Assembly (NCBI GenBank): GCA_016297805.1
Contig: JAEDFX010000004.1
Span: 1 to 50,847, forward strand
Reading direction: 5' to 3'
Origin: Treponema sp.
GTDB taxonomy: Bacteria > Spirochaetota > Spirochaetia > Treponematales > Treponemataceae
Length of the DNA stretch: 50,847 nt
Shown: positions 33,395 to 41,839 of the stretch, piece by piece
Position numbering within the stretch: position 1 is the stretch's first letter
Layout of the letters: each line of letters begins with the position of its first letter
Translations under genes and position numbers: made by a program
The notes under the pieces: generated by a model
Database searches by the model: none
The model's input: the letters and a program-made list of their open reading frames with translations, nothing else
Told to the model about the DNA's origin: nothing

Positions 33395-34031
33395 CATTTT
33401 TATCAATTTGGTACACTTCCTCTACTCCAGAAACAAGGATTCCCCCCATCCCCATTTCCAAAGGAAGTGCTATATCTAAATCATAACGGTCGCCAACTGC
33501 TACGCATTCATTTGCCTGAACTCCCAGCCACTCTAACGCAGTCTTAAAAGGTTCTATAGCAGGTTTAGATTTATAACAAGTATCCAGACCAACAATCTTT
33601 GGAAAGAATTCAGAAATACCTATAGCTTCCAAAGTTCTTCTGGCAGGTAAAACCGGATTATTAGTTACACAAATCATTTTTACTTTTTTGCACAGAATAT
33701 TCAAAGTATCTATCAGCTTCTGATCTCGCTTTAAGAATTTTTCAGGTTCCATCAGTTTATTGCGCCATTCAACACTCTGCTCAATAGGTATACCAAAAGA
33801 AACCAGAGTATTTCCAAGACTAACTTTTTTCCCATCGTGCTCTGCTGCATATTTTTTCCGATATTCAGACACCAGCTTACGAGCCTCATCTGCAGTAATT
33901 CCCCGCAATTTTGCATATTCTCTTACCTGACAGTCAATCTGCTCAAAAGCATAAGCCTGACAAGTATATAATGTTGAATCTATATCAAAAATAACGGCTT
34001 TTATCTGCTCTGGTAAATTATAAACAGTCAT
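33387..34031 (-). CDS. HAD-superfamily phosphatase
   Basis: A 214-residue haloacid dehalogenase-like hydrolase. Motif I is VIFDIDSTLY (nucleophile Asp about 15), motif II MICVTNNPV, motif III the Lys in KSKPAIEPF, and motif IV AVGDRYDLDIAL. The helical cap between motifs I and II makes it subclass I, similar to phosphoglycolate or sugar-phosphate phosphatases. It overlaps the end of the FGGY kinase gene by 14 bases and belongs to the prs-kinase-HAD operon. A role in pentose phosphate turnover is an inference from that position. Confidence 0.88.
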   Translation of the reverse strand: MTVYNLPEQIKAVIFDIDSTLYTCQAYAFEQIDCQVREYAKLRGITADEARKLVSEYRKKYAAEHDGKKVSLGNTLVSFGIPIEQSVEWRNKLMEPEKFLKRDQKLIDTLNILCKKVKMICVTNNPVLPARRTLEAIGISEFFPKIVGLDTCYKSKPAIEPFKTALEWLGVQANECVAVGDRYDLDIALPLEMGMGGILVSGVEEVYQIDKNVL

Positions 34032-35127
34032 AAACCTTATCCTCTTTTACAATAGCATTTGCAGATTCCTGCAAGGATTTATATTTTCCAATGCCATACC
34101 AACCGGCACATGCATCTCCTAACAACTCTGCATGTGGACACTGACAAGCTACAAGTTTTACACCAAGCGTTTTAGCTTTATCCTGCATCAGCTTTTCATT
34201 TGCTGCCTGTCCACCAGTTACAGTGATTTTTTCAGGAAAATCTATATTATTAGCTTCTGCAATACGTTTTAGAACAGAAACTGCTTTTTTTGCAAAATCA
34301 AATCTTTTAGCTTCAGAAATACCAGAACTCTTCACAATCAAAACTGAAACATTCCATAAGCCTGGAATTACTGATGGCAAAGAACGTACTTCCTCATCCT
34401 TTATAAAAGAAGGTACACAGAAATTAAAACCTTCCGAAGATCCACAACGATCACAAACATATCCTGACTGCAATGTATTTGTACCCATCAGTGCAACAAC
34501 AAAATCTGGACCGCCTGCTATTACAGGAATTCCTGTCTTTATCTTTAAAAAACCGGCAATTTCTTCAGTTACATATCCGCAAACCTGCCCTGTAGATACA
34601 TATTCCGGCATTTTTCCTACAGGAACTTCACATTTTATTAATCTTTCTTCATCCCAATAAGCAGCCAGGAATCTTTCTTCAGGTAAAATAGTAACTGCTC
34701 TTCCTGTAAGCTCATAAATAAGAAATTCTGGTCCTGAAAAAATATATCTGCTGTTATCAAAGCTCTTAGGAAAAAGGGTTTTAAAACTTAGAATTCGTGG
34801 CAAAAATAAAGAAGGTACTGTTAACGAAGTATCTACACCAATAGCTTTATAATCAATATTTTCATTCCAACGAAGAGTAATTCCTTCTGAAGAAACCACA
34901 GTTGGCCCATTTCCAGACACAGTAATTCCCTGAATACCTTCTATTAAATCAGCAGGCATATCTTTAACTATTCGTTCAACGGCTCCAAGCCATTTTGTAG
35001 CAATAAAACGATTCTGAGGATCTGAAAATTTTTTGGAAGAAATAGAAACGACTTCGCCGTCCACAGTAATTAAGCCTGCTTTCAACGAAGTCGTTCCAAT
35101 ATCTATACAGAGTACAGTTTCAATCAT
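34018..35127 (-). CDS. Compact FGGY-family carbohydrate kinase
   Basis: A 369-residue sugar kinase of the ASKHA fold, clearly shorter than the usual 480-520 residues of FGGY enzymes. LCIDIGTTSLKAGLI (phosphate 1 loop) opens the protein, GITVSGNGPTVV and IAGGPDFVVALMG (usual GxxD catalytic region, Asp present) lie in the middle, and ITVTGGQAANEKLMQDKA plus ELLGDACAGW close it. Missing length is mainly in the second domain's inserts. The substrate is unknown; a pentose or pentulose is plausible beside prs. Its ATG overlaps the prs stop by one base, so the two genes are coupled. Confidence 0.82.
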   Translation of the reverse strand: MIETVLCIDIGTTSLKAGLITVDGEVVSISSKKFSDPQNRFIATKWLGAVERIVKDMPADLIEGIQGITVSGNGPTVVSSEGITLRWNENIDYKAIGVDTSLTVPSLFLPRILSFKTLFPKSFDNSRYIFSGPEFLIYELTGRAVTILPEERFLAAYWDEERLIKCEVPVGKMPEYVSTGQVCGYVTEEIAGFLKIKTGIPVIAGGPDFVVALMGTNTLQSGYVCDRCGSSEGFNFCVPSFIKDEEVRSLPSVIPGLWNVSVLIVKSSGISEAKRFDFAKKAVSVLKRIAEANNIDFPEKITVTGGQAANEKLMQDKAKTLGVKLVACQCPHAELLGDACAGWYGIGKYKSLQESANAIVKEDKVYDCL

Positions 35128-36398
35128 TAGTTATTCTGATCTTCTTTTGTTTCTGTATTATTATTCTGTTTTACTACCTTTTCGATAATGTTACGGTTAT
35201 CAAGCAATTCACCCAAAGACTGATTGTAGTGAATACGAGTGATTACGTTTGCAAAAAGACCTGAAACATCAGTATTAATAAACCATTCACGATTAAGAAG
35301 TTCTTCGTGATAAACAGCGTTAGTACCAATGATTCTGTAGAACAAGCCCTGTTTGTAAGCTTCATCAAAGTTCTTGATAGCATCTCCAGTAAAGAATGGG
35401 AGGCTGATTGCACAAATAACTTTTGTAGCACCCTGTTCTTTAAGGAACTGCATAGCTTTAAGCAAAGTACCACCAGTTCCAAGCATATCATCTGCAAGGA
35501 AGGCAACCTTACCTTTAACATCACCAAGGAGTTTAACTGACTTGATGTTTGTAGAATGTGCATCCTGAGTTACGATAGAGTAATCACGCTCTTTGTAAAT
35601 CATAGCTAATGGCAACTTTAATCCAGAAGCATAGAACTTGTTACGATCAATAGCACCAGTATCTGGAGATACAATTACAATATCTTCAGTCTGACCTGTA
35701 AGATCAACAATTTTGCTAAGCTCACGGATAATCTGATAGCTTGCGTGCAAGTTATCCAAGTTACATGTTGAGAATGCATTTGGGATTTCGCGAGAGTGAA
35801 GATCAAGAGTGATAATTCTTGAAACACTCTGCATTTCGTAGATGTGACCTAAAAGACTAGCTGTAAGTCCTTCACGACCCTTTCTTTTATGCTGACGAGC
35901 ATAAGGATAAGCAGGAACAACAAGAGAGATTTTTCCAGCTCCAGCCATGCGAACGGCATCAATAGTAACCAGCAATGATACTAAATGGTCATTTACTGAC
36001 ATTACAACGTCATTCTTACCACCGTTCAAATGAAGAACCTCGTGGTTTTCCACGTCCTGGAAAATGAATACATCTTTTCCACGAACAGAATCTAAAAGTT
36101 CGGTCTTAACCTCACCGTTAGCAAAATAAGTAAACCGAGCATTTACTTTAAATACTGGCGGTCTGTACTTATCTGTAGCACCTCTTATACAAAGATCGCT
36201 AGTCTGCAAATCATTCTGCAGATTGATTCTCTGTACAAGCTCTTCTTTACTCAGTCCATAACGCTTAGATATAACATCGTTCTTCAATGTGAAGCGATGT
36301 TTATACATGTGTTTAAGGTGTGTTATGACTTCATTGGCGAAAGCTTCGCCACCTGGACACGCAACAATCGCTAGACTTGTTGGTTCGGTATAAGGCAT
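35127..36398 (-). CDS. prs: Ribose-phosphate pyrophosphokinase (PRPP synthase), long form
   Basis: Makes PRPP from ribose 5-phosphate and ATP for nucleotide, His and Trp synthesis. At 423 residues it is about 100 longer than the classical enzyme, with extra sequence at the N-terminus and an Asn/Glu-rich tail. Family motifs are FANGEVKTELLDSVRGKDVFI, AYPYARQHKRKGREGLTASL, ITLDLHSREIPNAF, VSPDTGAIDR and the PRPP loop FLADDMLGTGGTLLKA. Spirochaetes are known to carry such extended forms. AGAGG precedes the ATG. It is the first gene of a leftward operon with the FGGY kinase and HAD phosphatase. Confidence 0.93.
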   Translation of the reverse strand: MPYTEPTSLAIVACPGGEAFANEVITHLKHMYKHRFTLKNDVISKRYGLSKEELVQRINLQNDLQTSDLCIRGATDKYRPPVFKVNARFTYFANGEVKTELLDSVRGKDVFIFQDVENHEVLHLNGGKNDVVMSVNDHLVSLLVTIDAVRMAGAGKISLVVPAYPYARQHKRKGREGLTASLLGHIYEMQSVSRIITLDLHSREIPNAFSTCNLDNLHASYQIIRELSKIVDLTGQTEDIVIVSPDTGAIDRNKFYASGLKLPLAMIYKERDYSIVTQDAHSTNIKSVKLLGDVKGKVAFLADDMLGTGGTLLKAMQFLKEQGATKVICAISLPFFTGDAIKNFDEAYKQGLFYRIIGTNAVYHEELLNREWFINTDVSGLFANVITRIHYNQSLGELLDNRNIIEKVVKQNNNTETKEDQNN

Positions 36399-36483
36399 AT
36401 TTGACCTCTTTTATAGTGGGATTTACCTAGAGAATACCATATTGAAGCTTTTTATTCCACAGTTTTACGTTTAGTTAAACCTT

Positions 36484-37653
36484 TTACTTAACAAAAGGCA
36501 CATCTACTGTAACAACACAGGAAACATCATTACAACGTTTATTTATAGCCTCAAATATCATTTTTTTGAGTTGTTCATCTGTATATTCACAATTAAATGG
36601 TTTTACAACATCAAAAATAAGATTTGTATGAGAAACACCTGGAACCATACGAACATCATGGAACGTTATTGCAGGATTAATATTTGCAAGTTCTTCCCTA
36701 ATAATCGATTTTAATTCCATAAGGCGAGGATTATCATTATTAATAGGATCCATATGAATTACACAGTGACAGTTTAATTTCTGTGATACAGAAACTTCAG
36801 TAACATCAATAACATCGTGAAGCTCAAACACATCCATATTACCAGGTACTTCAGCATGAAGGCTGATCATAACACGACCTGGCCCATAATCATGAACAAC
36901 TAAATCATGTATACCAATGATTGGTTTGTGAGACAAAACTTCCTTTTCAATTGCATCCACAAAATCCTGCGAAGGCGCCATTCCTAAAAGTGGTTCAATT
37001 GTATCTTTTGCAGATTCAATACCAGTTTTCAAAATGAAGCAGGCAACTATAATTCCACCAATTCCATCCACCGGAAAAGTTGTGAATCTGGAAGCCACAA
37101 CAGAAATGATTACAACAAAAGTAGAAATGGTGTCGCTAAGACTGTCTTTTGCAGTTGCTTCCATACTTACGGAATTAATTTTTTTTGCAATATTGTGGTT
37201 GTAAATGTACATGTAAAATTTTACAAGAATAGCCACACCCATAATAATCATAGAAACAATGGAAAAACTTAAAGATTGAGGATGAATAAGTGCACCAACT
37301 GAAGATTTAAGAAGTTCTACACCCATAAGCAGAATTAAAAAAGAAATGATTAGTCCAGCAATATATTCAAAGCGTCCATGTCCAAAAGGATGTTCAGGAT
37401 CTGGTTTTTTCTGAGCTAATTTAAAACCAAAAATCTGTACAAGAGAAGATGCTGCATCAGAAAGGTTGTTGAAGGCATCTGCTACCATTGAAACGGAAGA
37501 AATAATTGTTCCACCAATAATTTTTGAGATAAACAATATTATATTCCAGAAGATTCCAAAACCCCCACAAAGGATTCCATAATCAGAACGTACCTTAGAA
37601 TTATTATAATCTGTAGGATTTTTTACAAAAATTTTTACTAGAAGCGACAGCAT
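36484..37653 (-). CDS. Cation diffusion facilitator (CDF) metal exporter, possibly Mn type
   Basis: A 389-residue metal/proton antiporter of the inner membrane with six membrane helices and a cytoplasmic C-terminal domain (from about 210). The transport-site motifs read NNLSD in helix 2 and DSLSD in helix 5. This NxxxD/DxxxD set matches the manganese exporters of the MntE group rather than the H/D sites of zinc exporters; the metal assignment is an inference. HPFGHGRFEYIAGL is the conserved loop. The C-terminal domain (VHDYGPGRVMISLHAEV) has a second CDF dimerisation-like half. GGGGGA precedes the ATG. Probably monocistronic; transketolase lies upstream on the same strand behind hairpins. Confidence 0.88.
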   Translation of the reverse strand: MLSLLVKIFVKNPTDYNNSKVRSDYGILCGGFGIFWNIILFISKIIGGTIISSVSMVADAFNNLSDAASSLVQIFGFKLAQKKPDPEHPFGHGRFEYIAGLIISFLILLMGVELLKSSVGALIHPQSLSFSIVSMIIMGVAILVKFYMYIYNHNIAKKINSVSMEATAKDSLSDTISTFVVIISVVASRFTTFPVDGIGGIIVACFILKTGIESAKDTIEPLLGMAPSQDFVDAIEKEVLSHKPIIGIHDLVVHDYGPGRVMISLHAEVPGNMDVFELHDVIDVTEVSVSQKLNCHCVIHMDPINNDNPRLMELKSIIREELANINPAITFHDVRMVPGVSHTNLIFDVVKPFNCEYTDEQLKKMIFEAINKRCNDVSCVVTVDVPFVK

Positions 37654-37698
37654 ATTTCCCCCTTTAAATTCGAATATTCTATATTACTTATAAAAAAA

Positions 37699-37772
37699 TA
37701 GCCACAGATAAGACGCAGATAAGTCACAGATACAAAAAAATCTGTGTCCTATCCGTGTCCCATCTGTGGCTA
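37699..37772. repeat. 33-base imperfect inverted repeat built of CACAGAT units
   Basis: Left arm 37699-37731 starts TAGCCACAGATAAGAC; the right arm 37740-37772 ends CATCTGTGGCTA. The arms match at about 26 of 33 positions around an 8-base A-rich loop. Within each arm, CACAGAT/GCAGAT/ACGGAT repeats about every 11 bases. It lies 3' of transketolase. Similar CCACAGA repeats are widely scattered in many bacteria, so it may be a mobile repeat used as terminator. Confidence 0.75.
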
Positions 37773-37780
37773 AATGTAGA

Positions 37781-37801
37781 TTCCTGTGTCTAGCACAGGA
37801 A
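37781..37801. terminator. Hairpin 3' of transketolase
   Basis: TTCCTGTG (37781-37788) and CACAGGAA (37794-37801) form a perfect 8-base stem with a 5-base loop, 12 bases after the tkt stop. No long T run follows on the minus strand, so termination strength is uncertain. Confidence 0.5.
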
Positions 37802-37812
37802 TGACACTGTCA

Positions 37813-39789
37813 TTATTTTGCCAAAAGTTCAGCTAACTTTTCAGCAGTAAATCCGAGATATTCTGCGACTTTATTAGCAGGACCTGAAGTACCGAATCTG
37901 TCGATACAGAAGCAGTCTTCTTTCTTAGCAAACTGGAGCCATTCTGTAGAAACACCAGCTTCAGTACATACTACGCGCTTAGCTTTACCAATGATTTTTT
38001 CCTGTTCGCAAGAGCAGAGGTTAGAGAACTTCTTCAAATCTGGAACTGATACAACGCGGATTGTTTTTCCACTTGTAAGAGATGCAGCTTTAAGAGCCAT
38101 GTTAACTTCTGAACCAGAAGCCAGGATTGTAATATCTGGAGTATCAGAACCTTCCTGTACAACATAAGCACCTTTTTCTGCCATGTTAGCTTTCCAGTTC
38201 TTATCTGCTTTTTCATATACAGCCAATGCCTGGCGAGTAAATGCCATACATACTGGATGATCTTTAGAAGCATAAGCCATGTTCCAAGCCTGCATAGATT
38301 CTTCTGGGTCACCAGGACGAATTGCCTGAACACCAGGAATAGAGCGGAGTGAACACATTGTTTCGATTGGCTGATGTGTAGGACCGTCTTCACCAACGTA
38401 AATTGAATCGTGTGTGAATACGTAAATTACAGGCTGTTTCATCAAAGATACAACGCGTAATGATGGACGGAGGTAATCAGCGAATACTAAGAATGTAGCA
38501 CAGAATGGGCGGAGACCACCGTGTAAAGAAATACCAGCACAAACAGCTGACATTGCAAATTCACGGATACCGTATTCAATTGTACGACCAGCACGGTTAG
38601 CTGGAGAGAATGTACCATTGTCTGTTGCTTTGAATGCAGTCTTGTTTGGTCCCATCAAGTCAGCAGAACCACCAACAAGGTTAGCAAAGCGAGCAGCAAT
38701 TACGTTCAATGCTTTACCAGAAGCATCACGTGTAGCACATGCATCCCCTACTTTATATTCAACATCTTTTACAGATTCGTCTGTAACTGCATCTGAGTGG
38801 TAAGCATCCCAAAGCTTCTTGAGTTCAGGATTTTCTTTTGCCCATGCATCAAATTCAGCATTCCAGTCAGCTTCAGCTTTAGCGAAGCAAGCTTTTTTAT
38901 CTTCAAAATATTTGTAAGCTTCTGGAACAACGTAGAAGTCTTTGTCTGTTGGAAGACCAAGAGTTTTCTTAGCTTCAACAATTCCTTCTGCACCAAGTGG
39001 AGCACCGTGAACATCAGCTGTGTTCTGTTTTGGAGCTCCTTTACCAATTACAGATTTAAGCATGATTAAAGAAGGCTTATCAGAACAAGCTTTTGCTTCG
39101 TTTACTAATTTAACAATACCTTCAACATCATACATATCACCTTTCAAAACCTGCCATCCGTAAGCTTCGTAACGTTTAGCAATGTCATCTGTGAATGTAA
39201 TGTCTGTACATCCGTCAATAGAAATTTTGTTCTGGTCGTAGAATACGATTAATTTACCAAGCTTAAGGTTTCCAGCCAAAGAACAAGCTTCAGAAGCAAC
39301 ACCTTCCTGGAGACATCCTTCACCTACCAAAGAATATGTATAGTGATCAACAATTGTGTGTTTTGGTGTATTGAATTTTGCAGCAAGCATGCTTTCAGCA
39401 ACAGCCATACCAACAGCCATTGAAACACCCTGTCCAAGTGGACCACCAGTACATTCAACACCGTCTGTATCACCAAATTCTGGGTGACCTGGACAACGAG
39501 AACCAACCTGACGGAAGTTCTTAATATCGTCCATTGTTACATCATATCCAGCCAAATGGAGGATGCTGTAAAGCAACATTGATCCGTGACCAGCAGAAAG
39601 AACAAAACGGTCTCTATCAGCCCATTTTGAGTTAGCTGGATTGTGTTTCATTACTTCGCCGTATAATACAGCAGCTGCTTCTGCAGCACCAAGTGGAAGT
39701 CCAGGGTGACCTGAATTTGCCTTCTGAATAGCGTCCATAGACAAGCTGCGAATTGAAAGTGCAACTGCCTCAACACCTTTTTTGTCCAT
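37813..39789 (-). CDS. tkt: Transketolase
   Basis: Thiamine diphosphate enzyme of the non-oxidative pentose phosphate pathway, 658 residues. The N-terminal domain shows SGHPGLPLGAAEAAAVLYG, DRFVLSAGHGSMLLYS and the ThDP motif beginning VGEGCLQEGVASEA. The middle domain shows IEYGIREFAMSAVCAGISLHGG (the catalytic Glu), VFTHDSIYVGEDGPTHQP (His) and IRPGDPEE. The C-terminal domain starts at ITILASGSEVNMAL. All domains are present. AGGGG lies before the ATG. It follows the PTS EIIA gene on the same strand and is followed by hairpins. It supplies ribose 5-phosphate for the nearby prs product. Confidence 0.97.
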   Translation of the reverse strand: MDKKGVEAVALSIRSLSMDAIQKANSGHPGLPLGAAEAAAVLYGEVMKHNPANSKWADRDRFVLSAGHGSMLLYSILHLAGYDVTMDDIKNFRQVGSRCPGHPEFGDTDGVECTGGPLGQGVSMAVGMAVAESMLAAKFNTPKHTIVDHYTYSLVGEGCLQEGVASEACSLAGNLKLGKLIVFYDQNKISIDGCTDITFTDDIAKRYEAYGWQVLKGDMYDVEGIVKLVNEAKACSDKPSLIMLKSVIGKGAPKQNTADVHGAPLGAEGIVEAKKTLGLPTDKDFYVVPEAYKYFEDKKACFAKAEADWNAEFDAWAKENPELKKLWDAYHSDAVTDESVKDVEYKVGDACATRDASGKALNVIAARFANLVGGSADLMGPNKTAFKATDNGTFSPANRAGRTIEYGIREFAMSAVCAGISLHGGLRPFCATFLVFADYLRPSLRVVSLMKQPVIYVFTHDSIYVGEDGPTHQPIETMCSLRSIPGVQAIRPGDPEESMQAWNMAYASKDHPVCMAFTRQALAVYEKADKNWKANMAEKGAYVVQEGSDTPDITILASGSEVNMALKAASLTSGKTIRVVSVPDLKKFSNLCSCEQEKIIGKAKRVVCTEAGVSTEWLQFAKKEDCFCIDRFGTSGPANKVAEYLGFTAEKLAELLAK

Positions 39790-39818
39790 AAATTACCCCT
39801 AATAAATAGATTAAAATA

Positions 39819-40292
39819 TTATGCTAATTCTTTTATAAGTGCAGAAAGAACTGGTTCATCAGCCTGTTCTTCCAATGCTTTTCTAAATTTTGCACTTCTA
39901 AAAAGTCCTGCCAAAGAAGACAAAACTTTTAAATGAATCTGCGAATTATGTGTAAGAAGAACAAACATTACAAAAACCGAACGCTCATCTGGAGCCTTCA
40001 TATCAATTGGTTTTTTAAGATAAACAACACAAATACGCTGATCTTTTTCGTCCTTCATAATTGGAGCACGAGCATGTGGAAGAGCAATCCCATTACCTAC
40101 AGCAGTACTGAGAACTTCTTCACGAGCGCATAAAGCATTATACACTTGATCAGAAGTCATACTATCGGGTAAATCTATCATTTTGCTAATCTTTGCATAA
40201 ATTTCCTGAGGTGTATTTCCTTCTAAATTCTTAAAAATTCCACCTCTATGTATCAATTGTGCAATATCTACTGTATCTTCCATATTAATCAT
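39819..40292 (-). CDS. PTS EIIA-type protein (PtsN/fructose family)
   Basis: A 157-residue EIIA domain of the fructose/nitrogen PTS type. The phosphorylatable His is in GNGIALPHARAP (near 74-76). No membrane EIIC or EIIB partner is nearby, which fits a regulatory PtsN role as known in proteobacteria and in treponemes that lack a sugar-transporting PTS. Two starts are possible; AAGGAG lies 3 bases before the first ATG (40292) and 12 before the second (40283), so neither is ideal. It starts directly at the stop of the 499-residue unknown gene and is followed by transketolase, so the three are probably one transcript. Confidence 0.88.
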   Translation of the reverse strand: MINMEDTVDIAQLIHRGGIFKNLEGNTPQEIYAKISKMIDLPDSMTSDQVYNALCAREEVLSTAVGNGIALPHARAPIMKDEKDQRICVVYLKKPIDMKAPDERSVFVMFVLLTHNSQIHLKVLSSLAGLFRSAKFRKALEEQADEPVLSALIKELA

Positions 40293-41792
40293 CTACTCCT
40301 TTTGTACAATTTCAAATGCCTTATATCTATTCATCTCTAAAGCTGATTTTAATGTACCACGAATATCATCAAACGTATCTTCCATGCCATCTAAAGACAA
40401 AGAAACATCCGCAATTGGAAAATCATTTCTTAAGAAAACGTTTTCGATTTCTTCCAGCAAACGTATCATATGACCAAACAGCTGAGACAAAATAATAAGT
40501 TCTTGCTGCGGAAACACATCAACATTTATACCAGAACTTCCGATTGTACAAAAAAGATTACTAACCTGTGTAAACAGTTTAATAACTCTTTTACGAATAT
40601 CAGCTACTGAATAGTCACTGAACCGATTATAATTTTTTTTAAGTATATCATTACGTTTTTCTAAGTTCAATAATAGAATTTTTCGCTCTGCAGGTCCCAT
40701 TTTTATATTCTGAGGAAACAATTCAGCTACTATATCTTCTATTGATTTGGATTCTTTCTTCTTACTTTCATTGTAAATATTATCTTCAAGATAAGCATCC
40801 ATAACCATAGGACTAAAAGACATTGCCATTTCTGAAAGAAGAATTTCTGATGATTTTGTTGTTGAATTCCAGCTTCCGCAGTATGGAATTACTTCCCCCT
40901 TTCTCCATATTCGAGTCTCTACTCCAAAGAGTTCAAAGCCAATTTTTGTAGTATGGGCAAGAAATTCTTCTATGGAACCACAGTTATATGAGCAAAGCTG
41001 CTCCTGATTTTCAAGAAACAACAAAGCAAGCTGTTCCTCTATTGATTCTGACGGACCGTGCTTTTCAAAACTATCCAAAAGACCCTGCTCAAAATGTGAA
41101 TACCATTCTTCCCGTTCAATAGCTTCATCAGAAACCATCATTTTTTTCATGCAGTCTTTATGAAGGAACATTTGAACCACACTGTTTTCCCAATCAACAA
41201 CGCGGCATACTAAACGGTCGCCAAATTCAACTTTTTCCCCTTCTGAAATTTCTCCTAAAGACCAGCTGGTCAGAGTGATTTCTGTAGGAAGATTATACTG
41301 TACAGAAGTTAATGGAAGAGTCTGATTTCCTTTATCATTAAAAATATATGGAATAATGTAACCTTCACCAAAAAGTGCAAAAACATCCATGGCAAGATTC
41401 ATGGAAAAAGTTGTAACTGCTGATTCTACCTCAAAGCAGGAATTTTTTACTACGATACTGTCAGGTGGAACTTCAGGATTCACAAAAGGCATACATCTAT
41501 GACCAATAAGAATTGAACCCTTTTCTATTTCTTCTTTGGTTGGTTTAAAACTGAACCAGCGGCCTGTAAAAACACCCGCACGAGTAATAAACTGGTTATT
41601 AACAAGAGGAAAAACATAATTGGATGAATGTAAAACTTCTTCGGCATCGTCTTTTGAGATTTTTATTCCCTGTTTTTTCATATCACGAATAAAATCTTCT
41701 GCTGTAAACAAATCAAGCTGGCTTCTGAAATAAGAAGTAATTACTGCTGTTGCTTTAAAATCCACGAATAAGATTTTAGTGTAATTAATCAA
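40293..41792 (-). CDS. Unknown 499-residue cytoplasmic protein, coupled to PtsN
   Basis: No signal peptide or membrane helix. The N-terminal third has a helix-turn pattern (SQLDLFTAEDFIRDMKKQ) like a winged-helix or DUF-type domain. Residues 110-230 are beta-rich, and the C-terminal third is helical (AERKILLLNLEKRNDILKKN and HMIRLLEEIENVFLRNDF). I do not recognise a family. The frame starts with TTG (41792) without a clear Shine-Dalgarno; the next Met is about 40 residues on. Its stop abuts the EIIA start, so the proteins are probably made together and may act in one regulatory path. Confidence 0.75.
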   Translation of the reverse strand: MINYTKILFVDFKATAVITSYFRSQLDLFTAEDFIRDMKKQGIKISKDDAEEVLHSSNYVFPLVNNQFITRAGVFTGRWFSFKPTKEEIEKGSILIGHRCMPFVNPEVPPDSIVVKNSCFEVESAVTTFSMNLAMDVFALFGEGYIIPYIFNDKGNQTLPLTSVQYNLPTEITLTSWSLGEISEGEKVEFGDRLVCRVVDWENSVVQMFLHKDCMKKMMVSDEAIEREEWYSHFEQGLLDSFEKHGPSESIEEQLALLFLENQEQLCSYNCGSIEEFLAHTTKIGFELFGVETRIWRKGEVIPYCGSWNSTTKSSEILLSEMAMSFSPMVMDAYLEDNIYNESKKKESKSIEDIVAELFPQNIKMGPAERKILLLNLEKRNDILKKNYNRFSDYSVADIRKRVIKLFTQVSNLFCTIGSSGINVDVFPQQELIILSQLFGHMIRLLEEIENVFLRNDFPIADVSLSLDGMEDTFDDIRGTLKSALEMNRYKAFEIVQKE

Positions 41793-41804
41793 ATCTGTAA
41801 ATTA

Positions 41805-41833
41805 GTGTCATTTTTCCTGATAAATGCTATAGT
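41805..41833 (+). promoter_or_regulatory. Predicted leaderless promoter of the PhnP-like gene
   Basis: GTGTCA (41805-41810, four of six consensus bases), a 17-base spacer and TATAGT (41828-41833) lie exactly 6 bases before the ATG at 41840. No typical ribosome-binding site is possible in the 6 bases. Confidence 0.6.
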
Positions 41834-41839
41834 AGGTCT

